Shown in pieces: positions 7,184-14,821 of a DNA stretch of 24,752 bases (positions are counted from its first letter, which is position 1; each line of letters opens with the position of its first letter). Made by a program: the position numbers and the translations under genes. Source of the DNA: Clostridiales bacterium UBA1701 (GTDB taxonomy: Bacteria > Bacillota > Clostridia > Oscillospirales > Oscillospiraceae); assembly GCA_002320035.1 (NCBI GenBank), contig DCJL01000037.1, positions 44,184-68,935 on the forward strand, written 5' to 3'. Below the pieces are notes generated by a model that saw nothing but the letters and a program-made list of their open reading frames with translations, was not told where the DNA came from and searched no databases.

Positions 7184-8473
7184 ATGGACAGCGCACCCGG
7201 TACCAACAGCAATAAAAGGTTCTATGGCTGGACAATCGTGGTTTCCCTGTGGATAATCTATTTTCTTAACGTTGGGTTTCCCATGTATGGGGGGCAAACT
7301 GTAAATACTTTTATGGCAGATGAAATGGGGTTTAAGCGGACGATCCTCGGCCTGGCTTTTTCTTTATTTAATCTGTTTCAAGGATTACCGGGCCCAATAA
7401 TCGGCTATACCGTTCAAAAGAAAGGAGCGAGGTTCAGCATTGCGATCGGCTCGGCGCTTTTGATCGTTTCGGCGCTGATGATGGGATATGTTGTGAAAAG
7501 CCAGTGGCTGTTTCTGCTGACTTTCGGTGTGATTGCGGGCGTTGGCGTCGGCTTTGGTACGGTCGTCCCCGTACAAACAACGGTTTCCCAGTGGTTTGAC
7601 CGCAAGCGCGCCAGAGCAATGGCAATCACCCTCACCGCCTCCGGCTTCGGCGGATTTATCGCGGCGCCTCTCCTTACGAAAGTCCTCTCAAGCACAGGAA
7701 AATGGAACAACTGCTGGCTGCTGGTGGCCGGTGCAGCGGGCCTTGCTCTTCTTATTGATCTGCTGCTTGTGAAGGACAAACCGGCAGATATTGGCCAGGT
7801 TCCTGACGGAAAAACAGCGGAGAATGCGGATATTGGTACAAAAAGCAAAAAAGCAAAATATATTCCGTACAGCACAGAGGAGGATTGGACCATAAAGGAA
7901 GCAATGCGAAATCCGAAATGCTGGCTTACGCTCCTGGGCGCATTGGGAATATACATTCCCTATATGATGCTGATCAGCCACGGGATCGCGTGCCTTGGGG
8001 ATCATGGCATTACTGCCGCGACTGCCGCATTTTCAATGAGCCTTATTACGGCAACAAGCATTGCGGGCAGGCTTCTGGGCGGAGAGCTATGCAACCATAT
8101 GCCGGCAAGGATCGTCTGGGCAGGATCGCTTGGAATCCTTCTGCTTGGCTCTGTTTTTCTGATGAATTCCGGCAGCATCGCATCTATGGTCCTTTATGCT
8201 GTATGTACAGGCATTGGATTCGGAAGTTCTTTTGTATGCATGCCGGTCGTTTTTTCGAGCTATTTTGGCGTAAAAATATACAGCAGACTATTTGGCACCC
8301 TCTTTCCAATAATAACAATATGCTCCTCAGTTTCTCCGACACTTGCGGGATATCTGTATGATAAGAGCGGCAGCTATAATTCCAGCTTTTTCCTGATAAT
8401 GATTTTTAACATAATTGGTATTGTTGCCATGCTTTTAAATAAGCCCCCTAAAAAGGATGTTGGGCCGCAATAA
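7184..8473 (+). CDS. MFS transporter, oxalate/formate antiporter-monocarboxylate type
   Basis: Integral inner-membrane protein of 429 aa with about 12 hydrophobic segments split by a charged cytoplasmic loop at residues about 210-250. The stretch SQWFDRKRARAMAITLTASGFGG (split motif, about 135-157) resembles the loop-helix of the OxlT/monocarboxylate-porter branch of the major facilitator superfamily, which moves small organic acids and related molecules. The ATG lies one base past the VOC stop, and its ribosome site GGAGAGGGG is inside the VOC coding end. As last gene of the operon, before a strong hairpin, it probably imports the reductase substrate or exports the product. Direction and substrate cannot be told from sequence. 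Sub-family assignment is moderate; membership of the superfamily is firm. Confidence 0.9.
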   Translation: MDSAPGTNSNKRFYGWTIVVSLWIIYFLNVGFPMYGGQTVNTFMADEMGFKRTILGLAFSLFNLFQGLPGPIIGYTVQKKGARFSIAIGSALLIVSALMMGYVVKSQWLFLLTFGVIAGVGVGFGTVVPVQTTVSQWFDRKRARAMAITLTASGFGGFIAAPLLTKVLSSTGKWNNCWLLVAGAAGLALLIDLLLVKDKPADIGQVPDGKTAENADIGTKSKKAKYIPYSTEEDWTIKEAMRNPKCWLTLLGALGIYIPYMMLISHGIACLGDHGITAATAAFSMSLITATSIAGRLLGGELCNHMPARIVWAGSLGILLLGSVFLMNSGSIASMVLYAVCTGIGFGSSFVCMPVVFSSYFGVKIYSRLFGTLFPIITICSSVSPTLAGYLYDKSGSYNSSFFLIMIFNIIGIVAMLLNKPPKKDVGPQ

Positions 8474-8554
8474 CCTAATTTGCAAAAAAGGGCAGGCATT
8501 TCGTAAAATAATTGGAAAGAGCCCGGACGGAGACAAATTTGAACAGGCGAATGC

Positions 8555-8595
8555 AAAGGCCGCAAGCTTTTCTTTGTGAAAGGCTTGCGGCCTTT
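8555..8595. terminator. Bidirectional terminator between the flavoenzyme operon and the metallo-hydrolase gene
   Basis: An 18-base stem (8555-8572 with 8578-8595) has one mismatch and a 5-base loop, TTTGT. It is flanked by AAA and TTT, so short U runs exist on both strands. It lies 82 bases after the MFS stop and a few bases past the convergent metallo-hydrolase stop, where a shared terminator would be expected. Confidence 0.8.
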
Positions 8596-8599
8596 GAAA

Positions 8600-9211
8600 T
8601 TACATCTCCATGGCCATGCGGCAGTAGTAATTGAACATGCGCTCGCGCTCAAGGCTGCTGGGATCCATGTGGCCGGGATAGACCTCATAGTCACCGGGGA
8701 GGGAACAGAGCTTTTTCAGGGAGGCCATCAGGGCGTCCCTGTCGCCGCCGGCGAAGTCTGTTCTGCCGCAGCTTCCGCGGAACAGGGTATCCCCGGTAAA
8801 AAGGGCGTTTTCACAGCGGATGGTGACGCCGCCGCCGGTATGCCCGGGGGTTGCGATGATGTCGAAGCGGAGCCCGGCCTCTTCCACCACGTTTCCGTCG
8901 TCATAGTATTTGCCGCCCTCAGGCAGCCTGTACCCAAAGTGCTCGGGAACACCGGAGCGTACATCGTCTCTGCGGTTCATGTAAACCGTGGCCCCGGTCT
9001 CCTGGCGGACGGCCTCCAGCGCGCCGGTGTGGTCATAGTGACCATGGGTGAGCATGATGGCCTTGCATTTGAGATGGTTTGACTCGAGGTAGTCCAGAAT
9101 GGTGTTGCTCTCATCACCCGGATCAATAACAACGCACTCCAGGCTTTTTTCATTGGTGACAATATAGCAGTTTGTCTCAAGCTGGCCCACAGGCAGTGTT
9201 TTGATAAGCAT
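8600..9211 (-). CDS. MBL-fold metallo-hydrolase, glyoxalase II-like
   Basis: Cytoplasmic 203 aa metallo-beta-lactamase-fold hydrolase, of the short glyoxalase-II-like group common in Firmicutes (YqgX type), which may hydrolyse thioesters such as acyl-glutathione or bacillithiol analogues. The dinuclear metal site is visible: THGHYDH near residues 55-61, the next His in ATPGHTGG (about 120), Asp in FTGDTLF (about 138), and the terminal His in VYPGHMD (about 180). It starts one base after the dtd stop, with AAAGGAG about 7 bases upstream, so it is translationally coupled to dtd. The order rel-dtd-metallo-hydrolase is common in Clostridia. Last gene of the recJ operon, ending at a strong hairpin. 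Substrate is not known. Confidence 0.9.
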   Translation of the reverse strand: MLIKTLPVGQLETNCYIVTNEKSLECVVIDPGDESNTILDYLESNHLKCKAIMLTHGHYDHTGALEAVRQETGATVYMNRRDDVRSGVPEHFGYRLPEGGKYYDDGNVVEEAGLRFDIIATPGHTGGGVTIRCENALFTGDTLFRGSCGRTDFAGGDRDALMASLKKLCSLPGDYEVYPGHMDPSSLERERMFNYYCRMAMEM

Positions 9212-9212
9212 A

Positions 9213-9656
9213 TTAAAGCTCCTTTGTATCGAGAATTATGGTTACAGGCCCATCGTTGACGGACTCGACCAGCATTTCCGCGCCGAACTCCCCGGTATCT
9301 ACATGAAAGCCCCGCTGGCGGCACTGAGCGCAGACCATCTCGTAAAGCGGCACAGCCGTCTCCGGCCGGGCGGCCTTTGAAAAGCCGGGACGGCGGGACT
9401 TGCAGTCGGCATAGAGGGTGAACTGGCTCACAATGAGCAGCGCAGCCCCCGCTTCGGTGGGGTTCAGGTTCATTTTTCCGGCCTCGTCCTCAAAGATGCG
9501 CAGGCCGCAGATCTTGTCTGCAATTTTTATGGCTTCGGCCTCTGTGTCCTCCTGATGCACGCCCAGGAGCACCAGAAAGCCCTTTCCGATGCTGCCCTTA
9601 AGCGCACCGCCGATGGTGACGGAGGCGGATTTTACCCTTGTAAGCACAGCTCTCAT
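9213..9656 (-). CDS. dtd: D-aminoacyl-tRNA deacylase
   Basis: Removes D-amino acids, and glycine from tRNA-Ala, mischarged onto tRNAs, protecting translation fidelity. 147 aa, the standard DTD length. It has both active-site motifs of the dimer interface: SQFTLYAD (about 78-85, the SQxTL motif) and NDGPVTI (about 134-140, the NxxPxT-type cross-subunit Gly-Pro motif). The ATG at 9656 is preceded by AAGGACGGG. It lies 21 bases after rel and one base before the metallo-hydrolase, in the conserved recJ-rel-dtd string. Confidence 0.96.
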   Translation of the reverse strand: MRAVLTRVKSASVTIGGALKGSIGKGFLVLLGVHQEDTEAEAIKIADKICGLRIFEDEAGKMNLNPTEAGAALLIVSQFTLYADCKSRRPGFSKAARPETAVPLYEMVCAQCRQRGFHVDTGEFGAEMLVESVNDGPVTIILDTKEL

Positions 9657-9677
9657 TTTGGTCTTTCCCGTCCTTTC

Positions 9678-11915
9678 TTAACTTCCGTTTCTGATGACGC
9701 TGGATACTCCGGGGATGGAGGCCATCCGGTTCATGATATATTTGAGCTCACCCGCGTTTTTAACCTCAAGGCTCACGATGGTAAGGGCCATGCCTGCGCC
9801 GATATCCCGGGAGGACAGGTTGCGGACCTTGGCATTGAGCGCATTGAGCACGGTAGCGATGTCCATGACAAGGCCGGAGCGGTCCTTGGCGGAGATGCTG
9901 ATGGTAGTCACATAGCTGTCGGTGATCTCTCGCGCCCATGAGACCCTGACCCAGCGGCCCTCATTTTCCGGCTGGGAGATGCGCTGCTGATAGTTCTGGC
10001 AGTCTTTCCGGTGAATGGAGACGCCCTGGCCTCTTGTTATAAAGCCCACGATATCATCCCCGGGCACGGGGGTGCAGCAGCGGGAGAACTTCACAAGGCA
10101 GTTGTTGAGCCCCTCCACCAGAATGCCGTGGACGGCCTTGCCCTCCTTCCTGGCGTTCTGCTCCCGGCGCTCGGCAGCCTCGGATACCTTGTCAATGACG
10201 GTTTTTTTGTCGGGCTTGGCGCTGCGGGCCTCATCCCGCAGCCGGTTTGCCACCCGGGCCACGGTAACGCCGCCGTAGCCTATGGCGGCGTAAAGATCCT
10301 CCACGCAGGTAAAGGACAGCCGTTTGAGAATGGGGGAGACGATCTCATCGGCCAGCACGTCGTCCAGCGTAAGGCCGTTATGCTTGAGCTCGTCCTCCAG
10401 CATCTCCCGGCCCCGGATAACGTTCTCCTCCCGGCGTTCTTTCTTGTACCACTGCTTGATCTTCGTGCGGGCGGAGCCGCTTTTGGCGACGCTGAGCCAG
10501 TCCCTGCTGGGGCCGGGGGCCGATTTGGAGGTACGGATCTCTACAATGTCTCCGTTTTGCAAAACATAGTCGAAAGTAACGATACGCCCGTTCACCTTGG
10601 CGCCCACCATGTGGTTGCCCACGTCCGAATGGATGCTGTATGCAAAGTCGATGGGGGTTGCGCCGGCGGGGAGATTGATAACGTCCCCCTTGGGGGAGAA
10701 CACGAACACCTCATCGGCAAACATGTCTATTTTCAGGTTATGAAAGAAGTCCTGGGCGTCGGACTCCTGCTGGCTTTCCAGCAGGCGGCGGACCCAGGCA
10801 AACTTGTCCTCGTCGCCACTGCGCACGGCGTTGCCCCCGTCGTGCATTTTGTATTTCCAGTGTGCTGCGATGCCGTACTCGGCGGTGTGGTGCATGTCCC
10901 AGGTGCGGATCTGTACCTCGAAAGGAATGCCCTCGGAGCCGATCACGGTGGTGTGCACGCTCTGATACATATTGGGCTTGGGCGTGGAGATGTAGTCCTT
11001 GAAGCGGCCGGGCACGGGCTTGAACATATCGTGTATGACGCCCAGCACATTATAGCAGTCCGGTATGGTGTCAACAATCACGCGGAAAGCGCAGAGATCA
11101 AAAATGCCGTTTATATCCAGCTTCTGGGCGTACATCTTCCGATAAATGCTGTAAACATGCTTTATGCGGCAGAAAATGGTGGCCTTGATGCCTTCGGCAT
11201 CCATGCGCTTTTGGATTTTTTCCATCATGCTCGACATGAAGGCCTCAAGCTCGGGCATTTTCTTTTCAAGAGATTCCGTTATCTCCCGATAACCCGTCGG
11301 GTCAAGATATTGGAGGGACAGGTCCTCCAGCTCCCATTTGGCCTTCTGCATACCGAGACGGTGTGCAATGGGCGCATAGATCTCCATGGTCTCCAGCGAC
11401 TTGGTGCGCTGCTTTTCGGCGGTCTGGTAGGCCATGGTACGCATATTATGGAGACGGTCGGCAATTTTGATAAGGATGACCCGGATGTCCTTGGCCATAG
11501 CCATGAGCATCTTGCGCAGATTTTCCATCTGCTCGTCTTCCTTGCTGGTGTACTGCACCCGGGTGAGCTTGGTAACGCCCTCCACAATATCCGCCACCGG
11601 TTCGCCGAACTGGCGGGCAATGTCCGCATGGGTCAGGTTCGTGTCCTCAATCACGTCGTGCAGCAGGGCAGAGACGATGGAGTCCTCGTCCAGACCCATA
11701 TCCACCGTGATGTCCGCCGCAGCCACGCAGTGGGTCACATAGGGGGAACCGTCCTTGCGGAGCTGACCCGAGTGGGCCATCTTCGCCATCTGATAGGCGG
11801 CGCCGATGCGGCCAAGGTCCATGCCGTGGCAACTGGTCCTTATTTTTTCCTCCAGTTCCCGGTACATGGCGTCCGGGTCCAGAGGTGTGTTTTTCCTTAT
11901 TTCGCTTTCAGACAT
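9678..11915 (-). CDS. rel: Bifunctional (p)ppGpp synthetase/hydrolase (Rel)
   Basis: Makes and degrades the stringent-response alarmone on starved ribosomes. 745 aa with the full long-RSH layout. The HD hydrolase is at about 45-200 with His62, HDxxED (His86, Asp87, Glu90, Asp91) and Asp153 in IADRLHNMRT, so hydrolysis should be intact. The synthetase is at about 240-360 with KHVYSIYRKM, FDLCAFRV, GRFKDYISTPKPNMYQS and EVQIRT. The TGS domain is near 405-465, the zinc-finger-like conserved cysteine motif RCCTPVPGD near 600, and the C-terminal ACT domain about 665-740. The ATG follows GGTGAG and lies 29 bases after recJ. This is the single long Rel expected in a Gram-positive, named relA in many annotations. 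Confidence 0.96.
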   Translation of the reverse strand: MSESEIRKNTPLDPDAMYRELEEKIRTSCHGMDLGRIGAAYQMAKMAHSGQLRKDGSPYVTHCVAAADITVDMGLDEDSIVSALLHDVIEDTNLTHADIARQFGEPVADIVEGVTKLTRVQYTSKEDEQMENLRKMLMAMAKDIRVILIKIADRLHNMRTMAYQTAEKQRTKSLETMEIYAPIAHRLGMQKAKWELEDLSLQYLDPTGYREITESLEKKMPELEAFMSSMMEKIQKRMDAEGIKATIFCRIKHVYSIYRKMYAQKLDINGIFDLCAFRVIVDTIPDCYNVLGVIHDMFKPVPGRFKDYISTPKPNMYQSVHTTVIGSEGIPFEVQIRTWDMHHTAEYGIAAHWKYKMHDGGNAVRSGDEDKFAWVRRLLESQQESDAQDFFHNLKIDMFADEVFVFSPKGDVINLPAGATPIDFAYSIHSDVGNHMVGAKVNGRIVTFDYVLQNGDIVEIRTSKSAPGPSRDWLSVAKSGSARTKIKQWYKKERREENVIRGREMLEDELKHNGLTLDDVLADEIVSPILKRLSFTCVEDLYAAIGYGGVTVARVANRLRDEARSAKPDKKTVIDKVSEAAERREQNARKEGKAVHGILVEGLNNCLVKFSRCCTPVPGDDIVGFITRGQGVSIHRKDCQNYQQRISQPENEGRWVRVSWAREITDSYVTTISISAKDRSGLVMDIATVLNALNAKVRNLSSRDIGAGMALTIVSLEVKNAGELKYIMNRMASIPGVSSVIRNGS

Positions 11916-11944
11916 TTTGTTCTCACCCGATGAATGAATATTGC

Positions 11945-13951
11945 TCAGACAGCTCTGAGCGTCTTTATGATCTCAGTAGCCTCCAGATCGGCCTTGCCGG
12001 AAATGGATGAGCTGGAGGCGCCGTAAATCTCCCCGCCGGCACTTTGCAGAAGCCCGGCTTCAAGCAGGGTCATAAGGCAGAGACAGAAGCGTTCCGGCTC
12101 CATGTCCTCCGGACATTGGGCGATCACGCCCGCGGCGTCCCCGGCTGTGGTGAAGTCCCGCTCCACCATACGCCAGACCCGCACAAAGTCCGCCCGCTCC
12201 GGGCAATAGGGCGCGGCGGCCCAGAGCGAGGGCGCATCCTTTTCCAGGATGCTTTTGCAGAGCCCGGACCCGTCGTGCGGACGGGCGGCGCTGACCAGAA
12301 GCTGCACGGATACATGGCCCCGGAATTCATTTATCTGAGGCGTAAAGGCCAAATCCACGGCCTCCCCCTCGCGAAGGCCCAGCTCATGGGCGGTATGGGA
12401 GAAAAAGATGCCCTCAAAATGCCCGCTGCCCAGGCGGACCCGCAGGCGCAGGTGCTTTCCGCCGCCGACCGCGGAGAGAGACTCCAGCGTTACGCCGCTC
12501 ATACACATTACGGGCTTGGGATTGGCGTTGCCATAGGGCTCAAGCAGGTCAAGGGAACGGACGCTCTCGATGGAAAGCAAACCGGGGTCCCTTATAAGCA
12601 GGTCGCAGTTCACCTCCGGCTGCGGCGCAGGGCGGTTTTTTCTATAATATTCCGCCAGCGCCCGGCGAAAATCCTCAAGCTGGTCCTTATGTATGTTCAG
12701 GCCCGCTGCAAGCGCGTGGCCCCCAAAGCCCAGAAGATGCTCCGAGCAGGCGGAGAGGGCTTCAAAGAGGTTAAAGCCGCCGTAGCTGCGGCAGGAGCCT
12801 TTGCCCAGCTCTCCGTTGAGACATATCATAATAGCCGGCAGAGAATACTGCTCGGCGAGGCGGGAGGCGGCGATGCCGATGACGCCCTGGTGCCAGCGGT
12901 CGCTGGCCAGAACGATGGGCGCATCGGGGGAACTGCCGTCTATCAGGGCGCGGGCCTCCTGCCAGATTTCCGTCTCTATGCTCTGGCGGCGGCGGTTCAG
13001 CTCGCAGAGCTCGGAAGCAAGCCGGGAGGACTCCTGTTCGCTGGTACACATGAGAAGTCTGGCCGCACGTTCCGCCTGGCCCAATCTGCCCGCGGCGTTG
13101 AGCCTGGGGGCCAGGCTGAAGCCTATGGTGGCGGCGGAGAGCTTTCGGCCGTCCACAGAGGACTCTTTTATCATGGCGGCAAGGCCCGGCCTGGGGGCGC
13201 GCTCCAGCTTTTCAATGCCCAGGCGCACCAGAAAGCGGTTTTCCCCTACCAGGGGCATCACGTCCGCCACGGTGCCCACGGCCGCAAGGTCGGCATAGCG
13301 GGCCAGCATGGCCCGGCTGTCCCCTTCGCAGGCACAGACCAGCTTCAGCGCCACGCCCACTCCCGCAAGGTCTTTGTTGGGATAATTATCCCCCTCCTGG
13401 CGGCAGTCTATTACAGCTGCCGCCTGGGGCAGCGCGCCGGATTTGCACTCATGATGGTCGGTTATGACCATATCCATGCCAAGCGCTTTCGCGTGTGCCA
13501 CTTCCTCCACGGCGGTAATGCCACAGTCTACACTGATAACAAGGCTGACGCCCTGCTCTTTCAGTGTGTCGAGGGCGGCGCAGTTGAGCCCATAGCCCTC
13601 TTCGCTCCGGTCAGGGATGTAGAGGCGGCAGTCCAGCCCTTTGAAGCGGAGATAATCGGTCACAAGGCAGGTGGAGGTAATTCCGTCCACATCATAATCC
13701 CCGTAGACCGCCACGGTTTCCTTGCGCTCTATGGCCAGCAAAACCCGCTCCCTTGCCTCGGCCATGCCCTTCATGAGCATGGGGTCGTGCAGAACGGAGG
13801 GGCCGCCTTCAAAGAGCGCGTGGGCCTGCTCCGCCGTGCGGATCCCCCGCAGGGCGAGAACGGCCGAGAGCAGAGGGGAGTATCCCGCCCTCCTCAGCTC
13901 TTCCGGCACCTCAGGCCGGCTGTATGGAATTTTCCACTCCTTGCAATTCAT
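11945..13951 (-). CDS. recJ: Single-stranded-DNA-specific exonuclease RecJ
   Basis: A 5'-3' exonuclease on single-stranded DNA, acting in recombination and repair. DHH-family motifs are all visible: GDYDVDG (84-90), VDCGI (141-145), TDHH (164-167, the DHH triad), GTVADVMPL (226-234) and the DHHA1 substrate motif GGHALAAG (410-417), followed by an OB-fold region. At 668 aa it is about 100 residues longer than the E. coli protein. The extra C-terminal part (about 575-668) looks helical and winged-helix-like and resembles longer Clostridia/Bacilli RecJ forms. ATG at 13951 has only a weak ribosome site (CTGGACGAG). It has its own promoter 30 bases upstream and leads the recJ-rel-dtd-metallo-hydrolase operon. 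Confidence 0.95.
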   Translation of the reverse strand: MNCKEWKIPYSRPEVPEELRRAGYSPLLSAVLALRGIRTAEQAHALFEGGPSVLHDPMLMKGMAEARERVLLAIERKETVAVYGDYDVDGITSTCLVTDYLRFKGLDCRLYIPDRSEEGYGLNCAALDTLKEQGVSLVISVDCGITAVEEVAHAKALGMDMVITDHHECKSGALPQAAAVIDCRQEGDNYPNKDLAGVGVALKLVCACEGDSRAMLARYADLAAVGTVADVMPLVGENRFLVRLGIEKLERAPRPGLAAMIKESSVDGRKLSAATIGFSLAPRLNAAGRLGQAERAARLLMCTSEQESSRLASELCELNRRRQSIETEIWQEARALIDGSSPDAPIVLASDRWHQGVIGIAASRLAEQYSLPAIMICLNGELGKGSCRSYGGFNLFEALSACSEHLLGFGGHALAAGLNIHKDQLEDFRRALAEYYRKNRPAPQPEVNCDLLIRDPGLLSIESVRSLDLLEPYGNANPKPVMCMSGVTLESLSAVGGGKHLRLRVRLGSGHFEGIFFSHTAHELGLREGEAVDLAFTPQINEFRGHVSVQLLVSAARPHDGSGLCKSILEKDAPSLWAAAPYCPERADFVRVWRMVERDFTTAGDAAGVIAQCPEDMEPERFCLCLMTLLEAGLLQSAGGEIYGASSSSISGKADLEATEIIKTLRAV

Positions 13952-13980
13952 ACTCGTCCAGCTTTTTTATAGAATAATCC

Positions 13981-14009
13981 ATGATAGCAGATTTCGACGC
14001 ACAATTCAA
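13981..14009 (-). promoter_or_regulatory. Sigma-A promoter of the recJ-rel-dtd operon
   Basis: On the minus strand TTGAAT (plus 14004-14009), a 17-base spacer and TATCAT (plus 13981-13986), 30 bases before the recJ start. It indicates that recJ and the genes after it can be transcribed apart from the LOG gene. Confidence 0.65.
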
Positions 14010-14030
14010 GCCGCGCCGGGCAGGGTTTTG

Positions 14031-14612
14031 TTATTTGCTGTAATCCGAAAGCCGCCGGATACTGCCCCGGGGACCGGAGGGGGCTTTTACAAGCTCCAGG
14101 GCCTGGGTCGGGGTATCGCAAAGGGAAAAGAGCGCCATGCAGCCGTGGCTCATAAAGCCCTCGGCGGCTGAGCGCGCAAGGAGAGCCGTCATGGGCTCAT
14201 AGTAGCCCCGGGTGTTCAGAAGCACCATGGGCTTGCAGTGCCGGCCCAACTGCTTTAAGGTCAGAGTCTCAAAAAACTCCTCAAAGGTCCCTATGCCGCC
14301 CGGCAGGGCGATGAAGGCATCCGCCCGCCCGGCCATAAGCTGCTTGCGCTCACTCATGGTCTCGGTGAAAATAAACTCGGCGCAATCCTTGCGCAGTATC
14401 CCCGGCTCGTCAAAAAAGCGGGGCGCGATCCCGGTCACGGCCCCTCCGGCCTCCAGAGCGCCCCGGGCACACTCGCCCATAAGCCCGCCCCGGCCGCCGC
14501 CGAACACAAGTCCGTGCCCCTCCCGGGCCAGAAGCCTGCCAAGCTCGTATGCCGCGCTGAAATATTCCCCGTCCAGCCCATCGGCGGACGCTCCGTAAAC
14601 GCATATATTCAT
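14031..14612 (-). CDS. LOG family protein (nucleoside 5'-monophosphate phosphoribohydrolase-like)
   Basis: Predicted cytoplasmic Rossmann-like enzyme of the Lonely Guy family, which cleaves nucleoside monophosphates into base and ribose-5-phosphate; many bacterial members are annotated TIGR00730. 193 aa from the chosen start. Motifs: GGGRGGLMG (38-46), MSERK (86-90) and the hallmark PGGIGTFEE (104-112). I chose ATG at 14612 because GGAGAG sits about 6 bases upstream and the N-terminus MNICVYGAS matches the family; an upstream in-frame ATG at 14666 would overlap the promoter -10 and its leader residues do not fit. Real substrate in bacteria of this kind is uncertain (nucleotide salvage or detoxification). 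Confidence 0.92.
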   Translation of the reverse strand: MNICVYGASADGLDGEYFSAAYELGRLLAREGHGLVFGGGRGGLMGECARGALEAGGAVTGIAPRFFDEPGILRKDCAEFIFTETMSERKQLMAGRADAFIALPGGIGTFEEFFETLTLKQLGRHCKPMVLLNTRGYYEPMTALLARSAAEGFMSHGCMALFSLCDTPTQALELVKAPSGPRGSIRRLSDYSK

Positions 14613-14645
14613 AGCTCTCTCCGTTTCAAAAATATACATTTTTCT

Positions 14646-14674
14646 ATTATATTTTAATATTTCCACACTGTCAA
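14646..14674 (-). promoter_or_regulatory. Perfect-consensus sigma-A promoter of the LOG gene
   Basis: On the minus strand TTGACA (plus 14669-14674), exactly 17 bases, TATAAT (plus 14646-14651). It is a full consensus match to both hexamers, 34 bases before the ATG at 14612. This argues against the longer reading frame that begins at 14666. Confidence 0.85.
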
Positions 14675-14701
14675 TGCAAAAAAGCCGTTTTGGTTTGACA
14701 G
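14668..14701. repeat. Inverted repeat in the LOG/cstA divergent promoter region
   Basis: CTGTCAA (14668-14674) pairs with TTGACAG (14695-14701), and an inner CAAAA pairs with TTTTG around AAGCCG. The outer arms contain two divergent TTGACA hexamers. The left one is the -35 of the LOG promoter. The right one could be the -35 for cstA, but no good -10 lies 16-18 bases after it. The symmetry could equally be an operator. Confidence 0.5.
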
Positions 14702-14821
14702 CGCTTTAACGGTCCGCGGTTTATTTCGAAATGGAATCTTAGCGGCTTTATGGTCTATCATTTATGCCGAAAGGGCGGGTGGAAGAGAGGCCCGCTCATG
14801 GAGAAAAAAGGAGGAAAAAAA

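Noticed and set aside
10011..13972. Two open frames of about 640 codons antisense to rel (10011-11933) and recJ (12044-13972)
   Set aside because: They mirror well-conserved genes in GC-rich DNA, where stop codons are rare in the antisense frame. They contain no family motifs.
14750..14821. Longer N-terminus for cstA from 14750 or 14798
   Set aside because: The extension includes the AAGGAGG ribosome site and charged residues ahead of the first membrane helix; GTG at 14822 fits spacing and family N-terminus better.
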